A stretch of 64,000 nt of DNA from Cepaea nemoralis (GCA_014155875.1 JACEFZ010002052.1:62001-126000), one strand, 5' to 3'; positions 1 through 11,660 are shown, counted from the stretch's first letter. The notes: generated from the letters alone by a model not told the origin. Made by a program: numbers and translations.

Positions 1-281
1 ATTCCATTTCATGCCACTAGGACACTTTTTCCACCTTTTATGAAGCCCACACAGTGAGCTTTCGATTCAGACTTTTCACGTAATGAATATGCTATCCAAG
101 CAATATTTCATTTCGTGTCACTAGGACACTTTTTCCACCATTTACGAAGACCACACAGTGAGCTTTTGATTCGGACTTTCCACGTAATGGATGTGTTATC
201 CAAGCAATATTCCATTTCGTGTCACTAGGACACTTTTTCCACCTTTTATGAAGCCCACACAGTGAGCCTTTGATTCGGACT
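1..281. repeat. 105-bp tandem repeat, about 2.7 copies
   Basis: Units begin near 1, 105 and 209 with ATTYCATTTC and share the core CACTAGGACACTTTTTCCACC; they differ by a few substitutions. The array may continue left of the window. It abuts the 3' end of non-LTR element A, whose minus-strand frame runs on into it because of a frameshift. No coding function is supported. Confidence 0.85.
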
Positions 282-295
282 TTATCAGGGGTGTC

Positions 296-341
296 TGATG
301 ATGATGATGATAATGATGATGATTTCTTCTTCTTCTTCTTT
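296..341. repeat. GAT/TTC microsatellite at the 3' end of non-LTR A copy 1
   Basis: TGATGATGA repeats are followed by CTTCTTCTT. On the element's sense (minus) strand this reads as a GAA-rich tail followed by ATC repeats. Copies 2 and 3 of the family also end in GAA-rich sequence, so the GAA part is probably the element tail. The ATC part may be target DNA, because a similar GAT tract lies beyond the 5' end at 4511. Confidence 0.7.
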
Positions 342-359
342 CGTTCGCTTGAAATATGT

Positions 360-2268
360 CTATATCTGCAATGTCGTCTCTTGCATGAATTGAACTGTTT
401 TTTTTTCAGTTCACACAGTGGTCCATAGAGTTTATCTTCCACTGTCGTCTCTCTAGGCCAGAAGGTTTGCCTAGATATGTTATATTTTGGGCAGTCTTGG
501 AGTATGTGCTCTGCTGTCTGCGACGCCAATCCACATGTGCACATGGCTGTTTCACCAATCTTGAATTTTGTATACATGTGGTTGCGTAATCTATTGTGTC
601 CTGTTCTGAGGCGCAGAATAATGACTTGTTCTGGTCTGTCCATAATGTGGTAGTCATCTTGAGCAGGTTTTGGTGGCTTTCTGACTGATTTGATCATTCT
701 TTTCTTTTGGTGGTATGTAACGGGCACATCAGGCTGTTCCTCTTTGGCTCCTTCCTTAGCCAATTGATCAGCTCTGTCGTTTCCGGGTACTCCACAGTGG
801 GATGGTATCCACTGTATGGTGACTTTATGCTGACTGCTAAGTTCAGAAAGTAGTGTCCTTAGTACTGGCAATTTCCCAGAGAGGAGCGCCTCGAGTACTG
901 ATTTTGCATCTGTTAGTAGCACCACAGGTTGAGTACCATTGCTGTTATTTAGTAATTTCTCTGTTGCTATCTTGATTGCCTCAATTTCGGCATCATAGTT
1001 ATGGCAGTACTTTCCTGTCGGTACTCTGGCTGTGTCCCTAGTATTATTTGGGTATTCTATGTACACTCCCGCTCCTCCATTTCGAACAGCATTTTGTGCT
1101 GACCCATCTGTGTAGACTCGGATCCAGAGGTCCTGTGGGTATTCTTCATCAAGGAAGCTGAGAGTGGCTGTTCTGCGCTGCACACTGTTCTGTTCTTCCT
1201 TGTCAAATATTCCTCTCACTTTTGTCTGGATTTGTAACGATAGTCTATGCTCATCTTTCCATGGAGTTCGCTCTGGAATAGTTGTTAGGGGGATACCAAC
1301 TGTGGGCAGATCAGTGGTTTCTCTGCAGAGTCGTTTGGCCTGGTGGATAAAACTACTTCTTTTCAACCGCCCCATAGCTAGGTTTTCAAATCTGTTCTTC
1401 ATAGGGTGGCCTGGCAAGCTGAGGAACTTTTCTGCTTGTATTAGCATTTTCGTATCTCTGCGCTCACTCAGTGCCTGTGTCCTCCCCATCTTCTCCATTT
1501 CCACTATAGGGGTTGATCTCATCCCTCCTGTGGTGACTCTAAGTGCTTGATTTTGCACCTTGTCCAGCTCTTGTAGTGTGGTATTTGATGCTGAACACCA
1601 CGCAGTTGACCCATATTCCAGGTGTGGTCGTATGCTCTGTTGGTAAACTTTGCTAAGTATTTTCGTACTGGCTCCCCATGTGGTTCCACTTAGCTTTCTC
1701 AGGATGGCTATTTTCCTTCTGGCTTTTGCTACTGCTTTGTTGATGTGCTTTCTCCATGTCAGCTTGCCATCAAATGTTACTCCAAGGTATGTTGGTTCTT
1801 TATCTTCTCTTAGGGGTGTTCCATTTATCTGGATGATCCCTGCCTTTTGTTTTGGAGAGAGGGTAAATAGGGTTGTGCTGCACTTGTCAGTGTTTATGCT
1901 GACACACCATCTATTTGCCCATGCAGCAAATGTATCTACAGCTCTTTGTAGCAATCTGGTGGCCACTGATGCATATTCATTTGTGCTCCATAGAACCAGG
2001 TCATCGGCGTACATTGCCGCTTTAATTCCATGCGGTAGGTGAGCAACAAGATCATTGATGAAGATTAGAAAAAGTGTGGGGGACAAGACTCCGCCCTGGG
2101 GGACACCGTGACGCAGTAGTACTTTCTTGCTCTTGAGTCCGTCTATCTGTACTCGGGCTCTTCTGTTGTGCAAGTATGCTTTCACCCATTTGTACATTCT
2201 TCCATTGACTTTGCAGTTTCTCAGTTTCTTCATCAGACCTTCTTTCCAGACTTTGTCAAAGGCTTTCT
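360..2268 (-). CDS. Non-LTR A ORF2, C-terminal part: RT, RNase H and Cys/His motif
   Basis: Continuation of the same polyprotein after the frameshift. Counted from the Met at 2233, RT shows GVPQGGVLSP at 43-52 and the catalytic YADD at 75-78. RNase H covers about 370-500: YTDGS with Asp376, the AEIEAI Glu, Asp442 in LLTDAKS, and the PSHCGVPGNDRAD block. A Cys/His cluster (CTCGLAS, AEHILQDC) follows, as in many I/Jockey-type LINEs. Comparison with copies 2 and 3 indicates the ancestral stop is TAG at 360-362. In this copy a run of nine T at 398-406 shifts the frame so that it reads on to position 92, through the tail and the flanking repeat. Confidence 0.85.
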
Positions 2269-4164
2269 TCAGATCTCTTGGAATGCATCCTCAATTTCTT
2301 GAGAGAGGTAGGTTGTCTGATCTTCCGTAGAGTAGCACTGCCTAAAGCCAGCCTGCTGTGGCACAAGGATGTTTTTACTTTCAATGTACCACTGCAGTCT
2401 GTGATTGATGATGCGCTCCAGTGTTTTGCAGAGACAGCTGGTGAGGCTAATTGGTCTGTAGCTAGAGGCAATGGAACCATCTTTCCCTGATTTTAGGAGG
2501 GGTATCATGATTGCTTCTCTCCAGGCTTGTGGAACACTGCCTAAGGACCAGCTGTTATTGAAGATCTGCAACAGCTTTGTTTTGGCCTCTGTTCCTAGGT
2601 TCCTGATCATTTCATTGGAGATACCATCAGCTCCTGGTGACTTTCTCATTTTCAGTTTTGATATGGCTAGCTCCAGTTCGCTGATTGTGATGGGTGCCTC
2701 CAGAACCTCATGTACTATTTCCTTCTGTCCTGTATGTTGTCGTTTCTCTCGAATCTCTTGTTGTTTCTCTGGACTAATTTTGATATTGCTATCTTGTGCG
2801 AACGAGTCCGCAAAATGGTCAGCTGCTTGCTTTCTTGTTAAGATTTTTCCATCTTTATGTAGTGCAATTTTTGAGTTTCTCCCTGTGCCCTCGTCATTAA
2901 GCTGTTTTATTAGCTTCCACAATTTCCTTGTGTCTCTTTCAAAGTTCAGAGACTCTGGTTTCTCCTGCCAGCTTTTCCGTCTAGCCTGCAGCTTGGCCCT
3001 TTGAAATTTGGCTTCTGCATGCTGGAATTTATTGTGGTGCTCTTGGCTGGGTGTGGCCTCTGCTTGCTTTCTACACACTTCAACATCATTATGCAACTGT
3101 TCCAGTTCACTACTCCAGTAGGGTTTATACTGTTTACGGGCTCCTCTTGGTACTGTTTCTCGCGCTGCCTGTAGTATGCATTTCCCAAACTCTTCAACTG
3201 CTTTATTTATGTCTTTCTCAGTGTTCAGGTTTCTAACCAGTATGCTGGTGCGATGCTTGTACATTGCCCAGTCTGCTTTCTTGTAGTTCCACCTCGAGAG
3301 GGTGCTGCTTTCACTTACAAGCTCATTTTCTACGGTTAGAAAGACTGGCCGATGGTCACTGCCACCAAGTTGTTTCCCAACAGTTCGTGTAATGTTCCAC
3401 TCCAGGTCTGGTGAATGAAAAGCCAGGTCAGGAGTAGTTGTAGAGTGCCATGATCTCGAGTAGAAAGTATGTGGGTCGGACGGCTTGTTAATCAACATGA
3501 ATCTATTCTCATCCTGCCAGTCTTCCAGTCTCTCTCCTCTCTGGTCCATGTGATCATAGCCCCAGCTCTGCGAGTGGCTGTTGAAATCGCCACACACAAT
3601 CATTTTTTCTTTTAGTGGTAGAGTGTCCAGTGCCTGTGGGCGGTCACTTGGACAGTAGTAATTGATCAGATGTAGATCTGTATTACCTGTCTTAAGTTTA
3701 AGTGTCTGATACTCAGCCCCTTCCATGTAGACTTTGATTTGGGAAGCCATGATGTTATTTCTTACAAGGGTCAGTATCCCACCTTTTCGCCTGTTCTTTC
3801 GGTCAGATCGGTAACACTGGTAGCCTCTGATTTTGAAGGCTATATTTTCATTGAGGTGAGTTTCTTGCAAGCAACATATGCTTACTTTTTCTTGGTCCAA
3901 GATTTTTTCTAATTCTATTTTTTTGTTGCTGACTCCCTCCGCATTCCAGTGCATTATTTTAAGTCTTCGTTTAGTATGGCCAGTCGTCCTATTCTCATGT
4001 CCCCTGGCTCCACAGGACATCTGAGAAGGACCTCCAGTAGTTGGGGTTGGACCCTTTCGAGACATAGGGCCCGGCACTGCACCTGCCTGGGGGTCCAAAG
4101 CAGGGCGAGCACCATAACGATTAGCAGTAGTCGACATATTCCATTTTGCGTGATTGCGTGGCAT
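2269..4164 (-). CDS. Non-LTR A ORF2, N-terminal part: endonuclease and start of RT
   Basis: 631-residue frame. Residues about 68-290 form an APE-like endonuclease that would nick target DNA to prime reverse transcription: HWNAEG near 72-77, QETH at 100-103, a GDFNSHS motif and a GSDHRPV motif carry the expected catalytic Asn, Glu, Asp and His. From about residue 470 the RT domain begins (KSPGADGISNEM, then YRPISLTS). The frame ends at a stop just before the first catalytic Asp of RT. The next residues, AFDKVW, are in another frame on the far side, so about one base has been lost or gained near 2270. The first 68 residues match no domain I recognise, and the true start is uncertain. Confidence 0.85.
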   Translation of the reverse strand: MPRNHAKWNMSTTANRYGARPALDPQAGAVPGPMSRKGPTPTTGGPSQMSCGARGHENRTTGHTKRRLKIMHWNAEGVSNKKIELEKILDQEKVSICCLQETHLNENIAFKIRGYQCYRSDRKNRRKGGILTLVRNNIMASQIKVYMEGAEYQTLKLKTGNTDLHLINYYCPSDRPQALDTLPLKEKMIVCGDFNSHSQSWGYDHMDQRGERLEDWQDENRFMLINKPSDPHTFYSRSWHSTTTPDLAFHSPDLEWNITRTVGKQLGGSDHRPVFLTVENELVSESSTLSRWNYKKADWAMYKHRTSILVRNLNTEKDINKAVEEFGKCILQAARETVPRGARKQYKPYWSSELEQLHNDVEVCRKQAEATPSQEHHNKFQHAEAKFQRAKLQARRKSWQEKPESLNFERDTRKLWKLIKQLNDEGTGRNSKIALHKDGKILTRKQAADHFADSFAQDSNIKISPEKQQEIREKRQHTGQKEIVHEVLEAPITISELELAISKLKMRKSPGADGISNEMIRNLGTEAKTKLLQIFNNSWSLGSVPQAWREAIMIPLLKSGKDGSIASSYRPISLTSCLCKTLERIINHRLQWYIESKNILVPQQAGFRQCYSTEDQTTYLSQEIEDAFQEI

Positions 4165-4510
4165 CCTGATTTCTGTGGTGCGCCTCTTGGCTGGTTGCCT
4201 CCGTCTTCAGCACCTTTCTTTGCTAGAGCAGACTGTGGTCTCACTCGAGTGTAGATGTGTACGCGCGTACACACCTGTCTGCGCATGCATGTACGTGCAT
4301 ACACATCTAGAGCATACTGGTTATTTTCCGGCGCCAGAGACTCGCCGTCGCCCCTTCTCCTGTTAGTTTAAACAGGTCCGCCACGTGAAGGCCAGGAGTT
4401 GGACTTTTGCTGCATAGGTTATGTATTCACGAGCCATTGAGGTATTTGAGCAATGTTGGGCGCTCACCCCAACACCGCGCCTCGGCTACATACAGCAACA
4501 TTTGGAACCC

Positions 4511-4600
4511 ATGATGATGATGATGATGATGATGATGATGTGATGATGATGATGATGATGATGAAAGATGATGATGTTGATGATGGTGATGATGATGATG

Positions 4601-4668
<68 letters not shown>

Positions 4669-4693
4669 AGTACTATTGTTGCGATTTCTTTCT

Positions 4694-4757
<64 letters not shown>
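4511..4757. repeat. Compound GAT then TTG microsatellite
   Basis: GAT repeats (with a few breaks) run from 4511 to about 4668, then TTG repeats from about 4695 to 4757. The long poly-Asp, poly-Met, poly-Val and poly-Thr frames here are translations of the trinucleotide repeat and not proteins. The GAT part abuts the 5' end of non-LTR A copy 1. Confidence 0.95.
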
Positions 4758-4759
4758 CA

Positions 4760-4980
4760 CTACTACTGATGTTATATTTACGCCAGTCCAGTGTGGTCTT
4801 TTAACACCCGCTTGGCTTCAGAAACGGTTCTTCCTGTTCCACACATCCTACTCAGGATTGCTGCCCACAGATCTTAACATGAGCTAACAGGTTGAGCTAA
4901 ACGAAGCTCTGGGGTGAATTAACTTTGTTTAAGACTGGAAAGCTTTGAACTTTGGGCAAAGACCAGGCAGAGCTCCGCGG
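4760..4980. other. Unassigned spacer before the G-rich satellite
   Basis: About 220 bp of ordinary-complexity sequence. No coding, RNA or repeat signal was recognised. Confidence 0.5.
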
Positions 4981-5828
4981 GCAGATGGTGAAGTTAATTA
5001 TATCACACTGAAACCGACCGACTGCTATGTGGGGGAGGGGAGAGATGGTAAAGTTAATTGTATCACACTGAAACCGACCGACCACTATGTGGGGGGGGGG
5101 GGGGGGCGGGGGAGATGGTAAAGTTTATTATATCACACTAAAACCGACCGACCGCTGTGTGTGTGGTGGGGGGGGGGGGGGGGAGAAGATGGTGAAGTTT
5201 ATTATATCACACTGAAACCGACCGACCGCTGTGTGTGTGGTGAGGGGTGGGGGGGGGGAGATGGTGAAGTTAATTATATCACACTGAAACCGACCGACCG
5301 CTGTGTGTGTCGTGAGGGGTGGGGGGGGGGGGGGGGGATGGTGAAGTTAATTATACCACACTAAAACCGACTGACCGCTGTGTGGGGAGGGGAGGGGGGG
5401 GGAGATGGTGAAGTTAATTATATCACACTAAAACCGACTGACCGCTGTGTGTGTGGTGGGGGGTGGGGGAGAAGATGGTGAAGTTTATTATATCACACTG
5501 AAACCGACCGACCGCTGTGTGGGGAGGGGAGGGGGAGAAGATGGTGAAGTTTATTATATCACACTGAAACCGACCGACCGCTATGTGGAGGTGGGGGGAG
5601 ATGGTGAAGTCAATTATATCACACTGAAATCGACCGACAGCTGTGTGGGGGTGGAGGGAGATGGTGAAGTTAATAATATCACACTGAAATCGACCGACAG
5701 CTGTGTGTGGTGTGTGGGGGGGGGGGGGATAGTGAAGTTAATAATATTACGCTGAAACCGACCGACTGCTGTGTGGGGGAGGGGGGAGATCGTGAAGTTA
5801 ATTATATCACACTGAAACCGACCGACCG

Positions 5829-5871
<43 letters not shown>

Positions 5872-8150
5872 CGGGGGGGGGGAGATGGTGAAGTTAATTA
5901 TATCACACTGAAACCGACCGACCGCTGTGTGTGTGTGTGGGGGGAGATTGTGAAGTTAATTATATCACACTGAAACCGACCGACCCGACTGTGTTGTGTG
6001 TGGGGGGGGGGGTGGGGGGGGGGGGGAGATTGTGAAGTAATTATATCACACTGAAACCGACCGACCGCTGTGTGTGTGGGGGAGGGGGGGGGAGATTGTG
6101 AAAGTTAATTATATCACACTGAAACCGACCGACCGCTGTGTGTGTGTGGGGGGGGGGGGGGGAGATTGTGAAGTTAATTATATCACACTGAAACCGACCG
6201 ACCGCTGTGTGTGTGTGGGGGGAGGGAGATTGTGAAGTTAATTATATCACACTGAAACCGACCGACCGACTGTGGTGTGTGTGGTGGGGGGGGTGGGGGG
6301 GGGGGGGGGGGGGGAGATTGTGAAGTTAATTATATCACACTGAAACCGACCGACCGACTGTGTGTGTGTGTGGGGGGGGGGAGATGGTGAAGTTAATTAT
6401 ATCACACTGAAACCGATCGACCGCTGTGTGTGTGTGTGTGGGGGGGGGGGATTGTGAAGTTAATTATATCACACTGAAACCGACCGACCGACTGTGTGTG
6501 TGTGGGGGGGGGGGGAAGATTGTGAAGTTAATTATATCACACTGAAACCGACCGACCGCTGGTGTGTGTGTGTGGGGGGGGGGGGGGGGAGAGAGATTGT
6601 GAAGTTAATTATATCACACTGAAACCGACCGACCGCTGTGTGTGGGGGGGGGGGGGGGGGGGGGGGGGAGATTGTGAAGTTAATTATATCACACCTGAAA
6701 ACCGACCGACCGGACTGTGTGTGTGTGGGAGGGAGGAGATGATGAGGTGAATTTCAATTTTATAATCACACTGAAACCGACCGACCGCTAGGTGGGTGTG
6801 GGGGGAGGGAGATGGTGAATTTAATTATATCACACTGTGAAAACCGAACCGACCGCTGTGTGTGTGGGGGGTGTGGGGTGGAGATTGTGAAGTTATATTA
6901 TATCAACACTGAAACCGACCGACCGACTGTCTGTGTGTGTGTAGGGGGGGGGGGGAGATTGTGAAGTTAATTATATCACACTGAAACCGACCGACCGCTG
7001 TGTGTGTGTGTGGGGGGGGGGGATGGTGAAGTTAATTATATCCACACTGAAACCGACCGACCGACTGTGTGTGGTGTGGGGGGGGGGGGAGAGATGGTGA
7101 AGTTAATTCTATCACACTGAAAACCGACCGACCGCTGTGTGTGTGTGGGGGGGGGGGTGAGATTGTGAAAATAATTATATCACACTGAAACCGACCGGAC
7201 CGACTGTGTGTGGGGCCGGGGGGGGGGGGGGGAGAGGGAAATGGTGAAGTAATTATATCACACTGAAACCGACCGACCGACTGTGTGTGTGTGGGGGGGG
7301 GGGGGAGATGGTGAAGTTAATTATATCACACTGAAACGACCGACCGACTGTGTGTGTGTGTGGGGGGGGGGGGAGATGTGAAATAATTATATCACACTGA
7401 AAACGACCGACCGACTGTGTGTGGGGCGGGGTGGGGGGGGGGGGAGAGGGAAATGGTGAAGTTAATTATATCACACTGAAACCGGACCGACCGACTGTGT
7501 GTTGTGGGGGGGGGGGGAGTATGGTGAAGTTAATTATATCACACTGAAACCGACCGACCGACTGTGTGTTGGGGGGGGGGGGGGGGAGATTGTGAAGTTA
7601 ATTATATCACACTGAACCGACCGACCGACTCTGTGTGTGGGGGGGGGGGGGGGGGAGATGTGAAGTTAATTATATCACACTGAAACGACCGACCGCTGTG
7701 TTGTGTGGTGGGGGGGGGGGGGAGATTGTGAAGTTAATTATATCACACTGAAACCGACCGACCGACTGTGTGTGTGTGGGGGGGGGGGGGGAGATGGTGA
7801 AGTTAATTATATCACACTGAACCGACCGCACCGCTGTGTGTGGTGGTGGGGGGTGGGGGAGAACATGGTGAAGTTAATTATATCACACTGAAACCGACCG
7901 ACCGCTGTGTGTGTGGGGGGGGGGGAGATTGTGAAGTTAATTATATCACACTGAAACCGACCGACCGCTGTGTGTGGGCGGGGGGGGGGGGGGAGGGGGA
8001 AATGGTGAAGTTAATTATATCACACTGAAACCGACCGACCGCTGTGTGTGGGCCGGGGGGGGGGGGGAGGGGGAAATCGTGAAGTTAATTATATCACACT
8101 GAAACCGACGACCGCTGTGTGTGGGCCGGGGGGAGGGGGGGAGAGATGGG
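4981..8150. repeat. G-rich satellite of about 64-bp units, about 48 copies
   Basis: Each unit has a conserved half (GTGAAGTTAATTATATCACA, then CTGAAACCGACCGACCG) followed by a variable half of TG dinucleotides and a G run, often 8-20 G or longer. Unit length varies mainly through the TG/G part. The GACCGACCG ending often becomes a GACCGACCGAC variant after about 5950. From about 6680 to 7700 many copies show isolated one-base insertions or deletions, also in the conserved half. Open frames here are repeat translations. The G runs sit on the plus strand at regular spacing and could form quadruplexes. Confidence 0.95.
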
Positions 8151-8221
8151 TGGATACGGGACAGATCAGATCGGCGTGCAAGCTTGCCAGGTCGGAGAAT
8201 AACGTTTCATAAAATATCTAT

Positions 8222-8345
8222 GTACCTACCTAACTACCTACCTACCTACCTGTCTGTCTGTCTGTCTGCCTGCCTGCCTGCCTGTCTGTCTGCCTGCCTG
8301 GCAACCTGCCTGCCTGCCTGCCTGTCTGTCTGTCTGTTTGTCTGT
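8222..8345. repeat. CCTA / CTGT / CTGC tetranucleotide tract
   Basis: ACCT repeats pass into TCTG and then TGCC blocks and back. It is a mosaic of related tetranucleotides similar to the large block at 9243-9710. Confidence 0.95.
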
Positions 8346-8349
8346 CGGT

Positions 8350-8995
8350 AGTGAGTTTTTAATTGAGAGTCAATATATGTGTATTGGAGAAAGTGTGTAT
8401 TTGTGTGTTATTGAGTGAGTGCATAACTGTGAGAGTTTGTGTAAATGATGCAAATATTATGCGGGTTTCTGCCTATGCATTTACGCATGTACGTGTGTAC
8501 GTGTGTCTGGCCACAGATGATTTGGAAGCAGAAAGCTGTGCGTTGATTTTCACGATGGTATCAGCGTTGGCGTTAAGAAAGCAAAGGCAAACTGCTGAAC
8601 GTAAAATTTCCTAGAAATTCAAACAGTTCCAAAATATGCTCGGGTTGATTGTGACGTCCTGTAAGGACATGCAGCAATCTTTGAAGAGTGTCCTCTACTT
8701 ATGTCCTCTACTTGTGTCCTCTACTTCTATGAGTGATTGTCATAACTTTTAAATGTAATTCTCGTGTGATAACAATGAGTCACACATTTGTTCACTTATG
8801 CGACTTCTGTTGCGCTGCATGCAGTGATTACCCCGTTAATGTGATTGACAGACGCTATTTATTTCACTTCCATACGTCACCGGGTATTGACTATGTTATT
8901 TTGAGAGCTACAATTAATTTGTCCCAAGATCAGGTCCTTGACTTTCAGCCTAAATCCCTCACTGGGACATAGACCGTCCACCAACATACTCCAAG
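8350..8995. other. No recognised feature
   Basis: About 650 bp without a supported gene. At 8690-8725 TGTCCTCTACTT is repeated about three times. The stretch at 8940-8990 (GGGACATAGACCGTCCACC) resembles, from memory, 3' sequence of LINE copies, but is too short to call. Confidence 0.4.
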
Positions 8996-8996
8996 C

Positions 8997-9095
8997 CAGA
9001 GAGAGACAGAGAGAAAGAGAGAGACAGGGGCGGAAAGGGAGACAGAGAGACAGAGACAGAGAGAGAAAGACGGAGAGAGAAAGACGGAGAGAGAA
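8997..9095. repeat. GA-rich simple repeat
   Basis: Imperfect GAGA/GACAGA purine tract on the plus strand. Confidence 0.9.
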
Positions 9096-9242
9096 ACTAT
9101 ACGACTTAGTAATATTAGCTAATGGTGTGACACTTGTTATTAGCTATGTGGAATATATAGGGTTTTGTTATTGTTATTATTTCTATTATTAAGGGGGAAG
9201 GTAATCCGTACTGAGATAGTGTTCGAATAATTTGCGAAGAGA

Positions 9243-9710
<468 letters not shown>

Positions 9711-9714
9711 ATAG

Positions 9715-10440
9715 GTGTTTTATTAAACACAAAAATTCACGCAGCCACATACACGCACCAGATAAGCGGCATTTCACCTCCTACAAGAACAACTAATTTA
9801 TGACCCCTTTCACAGCTGAAATTTATTGCTGAAATCGAGAACATGAGCACCATGAAATCTGACTCCATTTTCCTTCCTTCAATCTTCTGCTTGAATATAT
9901 TGTTTCAAAACTGAACCCCGAAACGCCCTATCGCCCTTTCCGCTGGCTAAAGGAGAGACAGAAAACAAAACTAATCAAGCCTAAAGGAGAGTAACAGAGC
10001 ATATTTGAAATCAAATGTCAGGTTACCAAGGAAACGTGTTTCGCGTACCGGAAGTAATTACTACCCGAGTCACGCATAAGAACACCTCTTTCATGCACCG
10101 TTTGAGACCCAGCACTCCTCCTTGTTCTCGCCATTTTCCCCCTCTGGAAGCATTTTCCCGTTAACAATTGGGAAAGCGTGGCCCATCACGTCACTGTCTA
10201 ATTATTACAGGAGCTTCGGGTGATAATTGCTCTATTTACATTTTTTTAATTTACAAACTTGAATTCAATGTTTAAAAACTTAATTGCAAGGTATTTTCAA
10301 TTCACTATTTGTATATCGTGAGCTGGAAGTAACTTCGACCAGTGGTTAGAACAATTACCTGTCAGGCCGGTGGGCTTCTGTTCAAATCCACGTAGAGGCT
10401 CCCAGATCGACCATACATAAAACGGGAACCGGGGATTTTT
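9715..10440. other. Mostly unassigned; possible SINE head near 10340-10400
   Basis: No open frame of note. Around 10335-10395 the string CAGTGGTTAGAACAATTACC, followed about 25 bases later by TTCAAATCC, resembles the A- and B-box layout of a tRNA-derived head. A body was not recognised. Confidence 0.3.
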
Positions 10441-10442
10441 TT

Positions 10443-10685
10443 TAAGGGTTTAAAGATGGCGGGAATCGACTTCATTGCACTGAGTTTTATCCCATATGGC
10501 CCGGTCTCTTACCGCAGGGAGTCCTGCCAAAATCCTAGCACAAAACACGAACTCCGTAGACTCAGCGACGACCCCCAGAAGTTTAGGAGAAAACTGCACT
10601 CGTGAACCCAATGACAAAGCGCGGAATCGAACCCGCAACCTTCGATTACGAGGCTGACGCATAATCACTTCACCACGAAGTTTCT
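10443..10685 (-). mobile_element. tRNA-derived SINE, family 1, copy a
   Basis: Read on the minus strand it starts with an A-box-like GTGGTGAAGTG (10666-10676) and a near-perfect B box GGTTCGATTCC (10623-10633), giving an internal RNA polymerase III promoter. The body contains GGGTCGTCGC, CTACGGAGTTCGTG and GGGCCATATGGGATAAAA, which recur at 17725, 20515 and 43478. It is non-coding and would depend on a LINE for movement. Confidence 0.75.
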
Positions 10686-10699
10686 GAGGAAGTAAAGAC

Positions 10700-11365
10700 G
10701 GGCTTTATGACATGGACCTCGTCACCCTTATGTGCCGAGCTTTATGACATGGGCCTCGTCACGCTTAAGTGCCGAACTTTATGACATGGGCCTCGTCACC
10801 CTTATGTGCCGAGCTTTATGACATGGGCCTCGTCATCCTTATGTGCCGCGCGTTATGACATGGGCCTCGCCACCCTTATGGGCCGAGCTTTATGACATGG
10901 GCCTCGTCACCCTTATGTGCCGAGCTTTATGACATGGGCCTCGTCCCCCTTATGTGCCGAGCGTTATGACATGGGCCTCGCCACCCTTATGTGCCGAGTT
11001 TTATTACATGGGCCTCGTCACCCTTATGTGCCGAGCTTTATGACATGGGCCTCGTCACCCTTATGTGCGGAGCTTTATGACATGGACCTCGTCACCCTTA
11101 TGTGCCGAGCTTTATGACATGGACCTCGTCACCCTTATGTGCTGAGCTTTATGACATGGGCCTCGTCACCCTTATGTGACGAGCTTTATGACATGGGCCT
11201 CGTCACCCTTATGTGCCGAGCTTTATGACATGGGCCTCGTCACCCTTATGTGCCGAGCTTTATGACATGGGCCTCGTCACCCTTATGTGACGAGCTTTAT
11301 GACATGGACCTCGTCACCCTTATGTGCCGAGCTTTATGACATGGGCCTCGTCACCCTATGTGCCG
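10700..11365. repeat. 37-bp minisatellite, about 18 copies
   Basis: The unit TTATGACATGGGCCTCGTCA, then CCCTTATGTGCCGAGCT, is tandem with few substitutions (GGACCTCG and GTGACGAG variants). It has no spacers. It directly follows SINE family 1 copy a. Confidence 0.95.
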
Positions 11366-11479
11366 ACAGGTCAACAAAACATGCACCGGCGCCGTTTACC
11401 CAACAGCCTCATTGCGCGAACAAGAATCCTTGATATTTTCGCCACATAGTGCGCTACTTGACCTGACTCAACAGACGCA

Positions 11480-11660
11480 ACCTATTGGCCAACTCCACTC
11501 GTGGCCCCGCGGTTGGATTACAAGTACAAGTGAAGTGAAATATATGTCGTGTAGTTACCCGCTGAAGTCGGGGTGGGTTCGCCTGATGGCGAGGGACACT
11601 GGTAATAGGGAAAGCTAGTCCGCACGCAAAGATCAACCCAGTGAATTAGAAGTAGTGACA
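11480..11660 (+). mobile_element. Dispersed repeat / SINE family 2, copy a
   Basis: Shares the body TGATGGCGAGGGACACTGGT, then AATAGGGAAAGCTA and CCGCACGCAAA, with copies at 13945-14170 and 46290-46460. The better-preserved copies start with a B-box-like GGTTCAACCCC, suggesting a tRNA-derived head. This copy's head is degraded. Confidence 0.6.

Larger units (their letters stand above)
325..4510 (-). mobile_element. Non-LTR retrotransposon A, copy 1 (I/Jockey-like, APE-RT-RNase H)
   Basis: Minus-strand element carrying an APE-type endonuclease, reverse transcriptase, RNase H and a C-terminal Cys/His motif, in that order. This is the layout of I/Ingi/Nimb/R1-like LINEs. No ORF1 (nucleocapsid) frame is seen; only about 350 bp precede the recognised ORF, so the copy is either 5'-shortened or of a one-ORF type. 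Two frameshifts break the ORF (near 2270 and 398-406). Partial copies of the same family lie at 47655-49209 plus 63653-63862, and at 31895-32215. The element sits between two GAT microsatellite tracts. Confidence 0.85.

Noticed and set aside
3954..4304. 116-codon minus-strand frame as ORF1 of non-LTR A
   Set aside because: It overlaps the start of ORF2 in another frame, has no zinc knuckle or coiled coil, and begins in low-complexity sequence.
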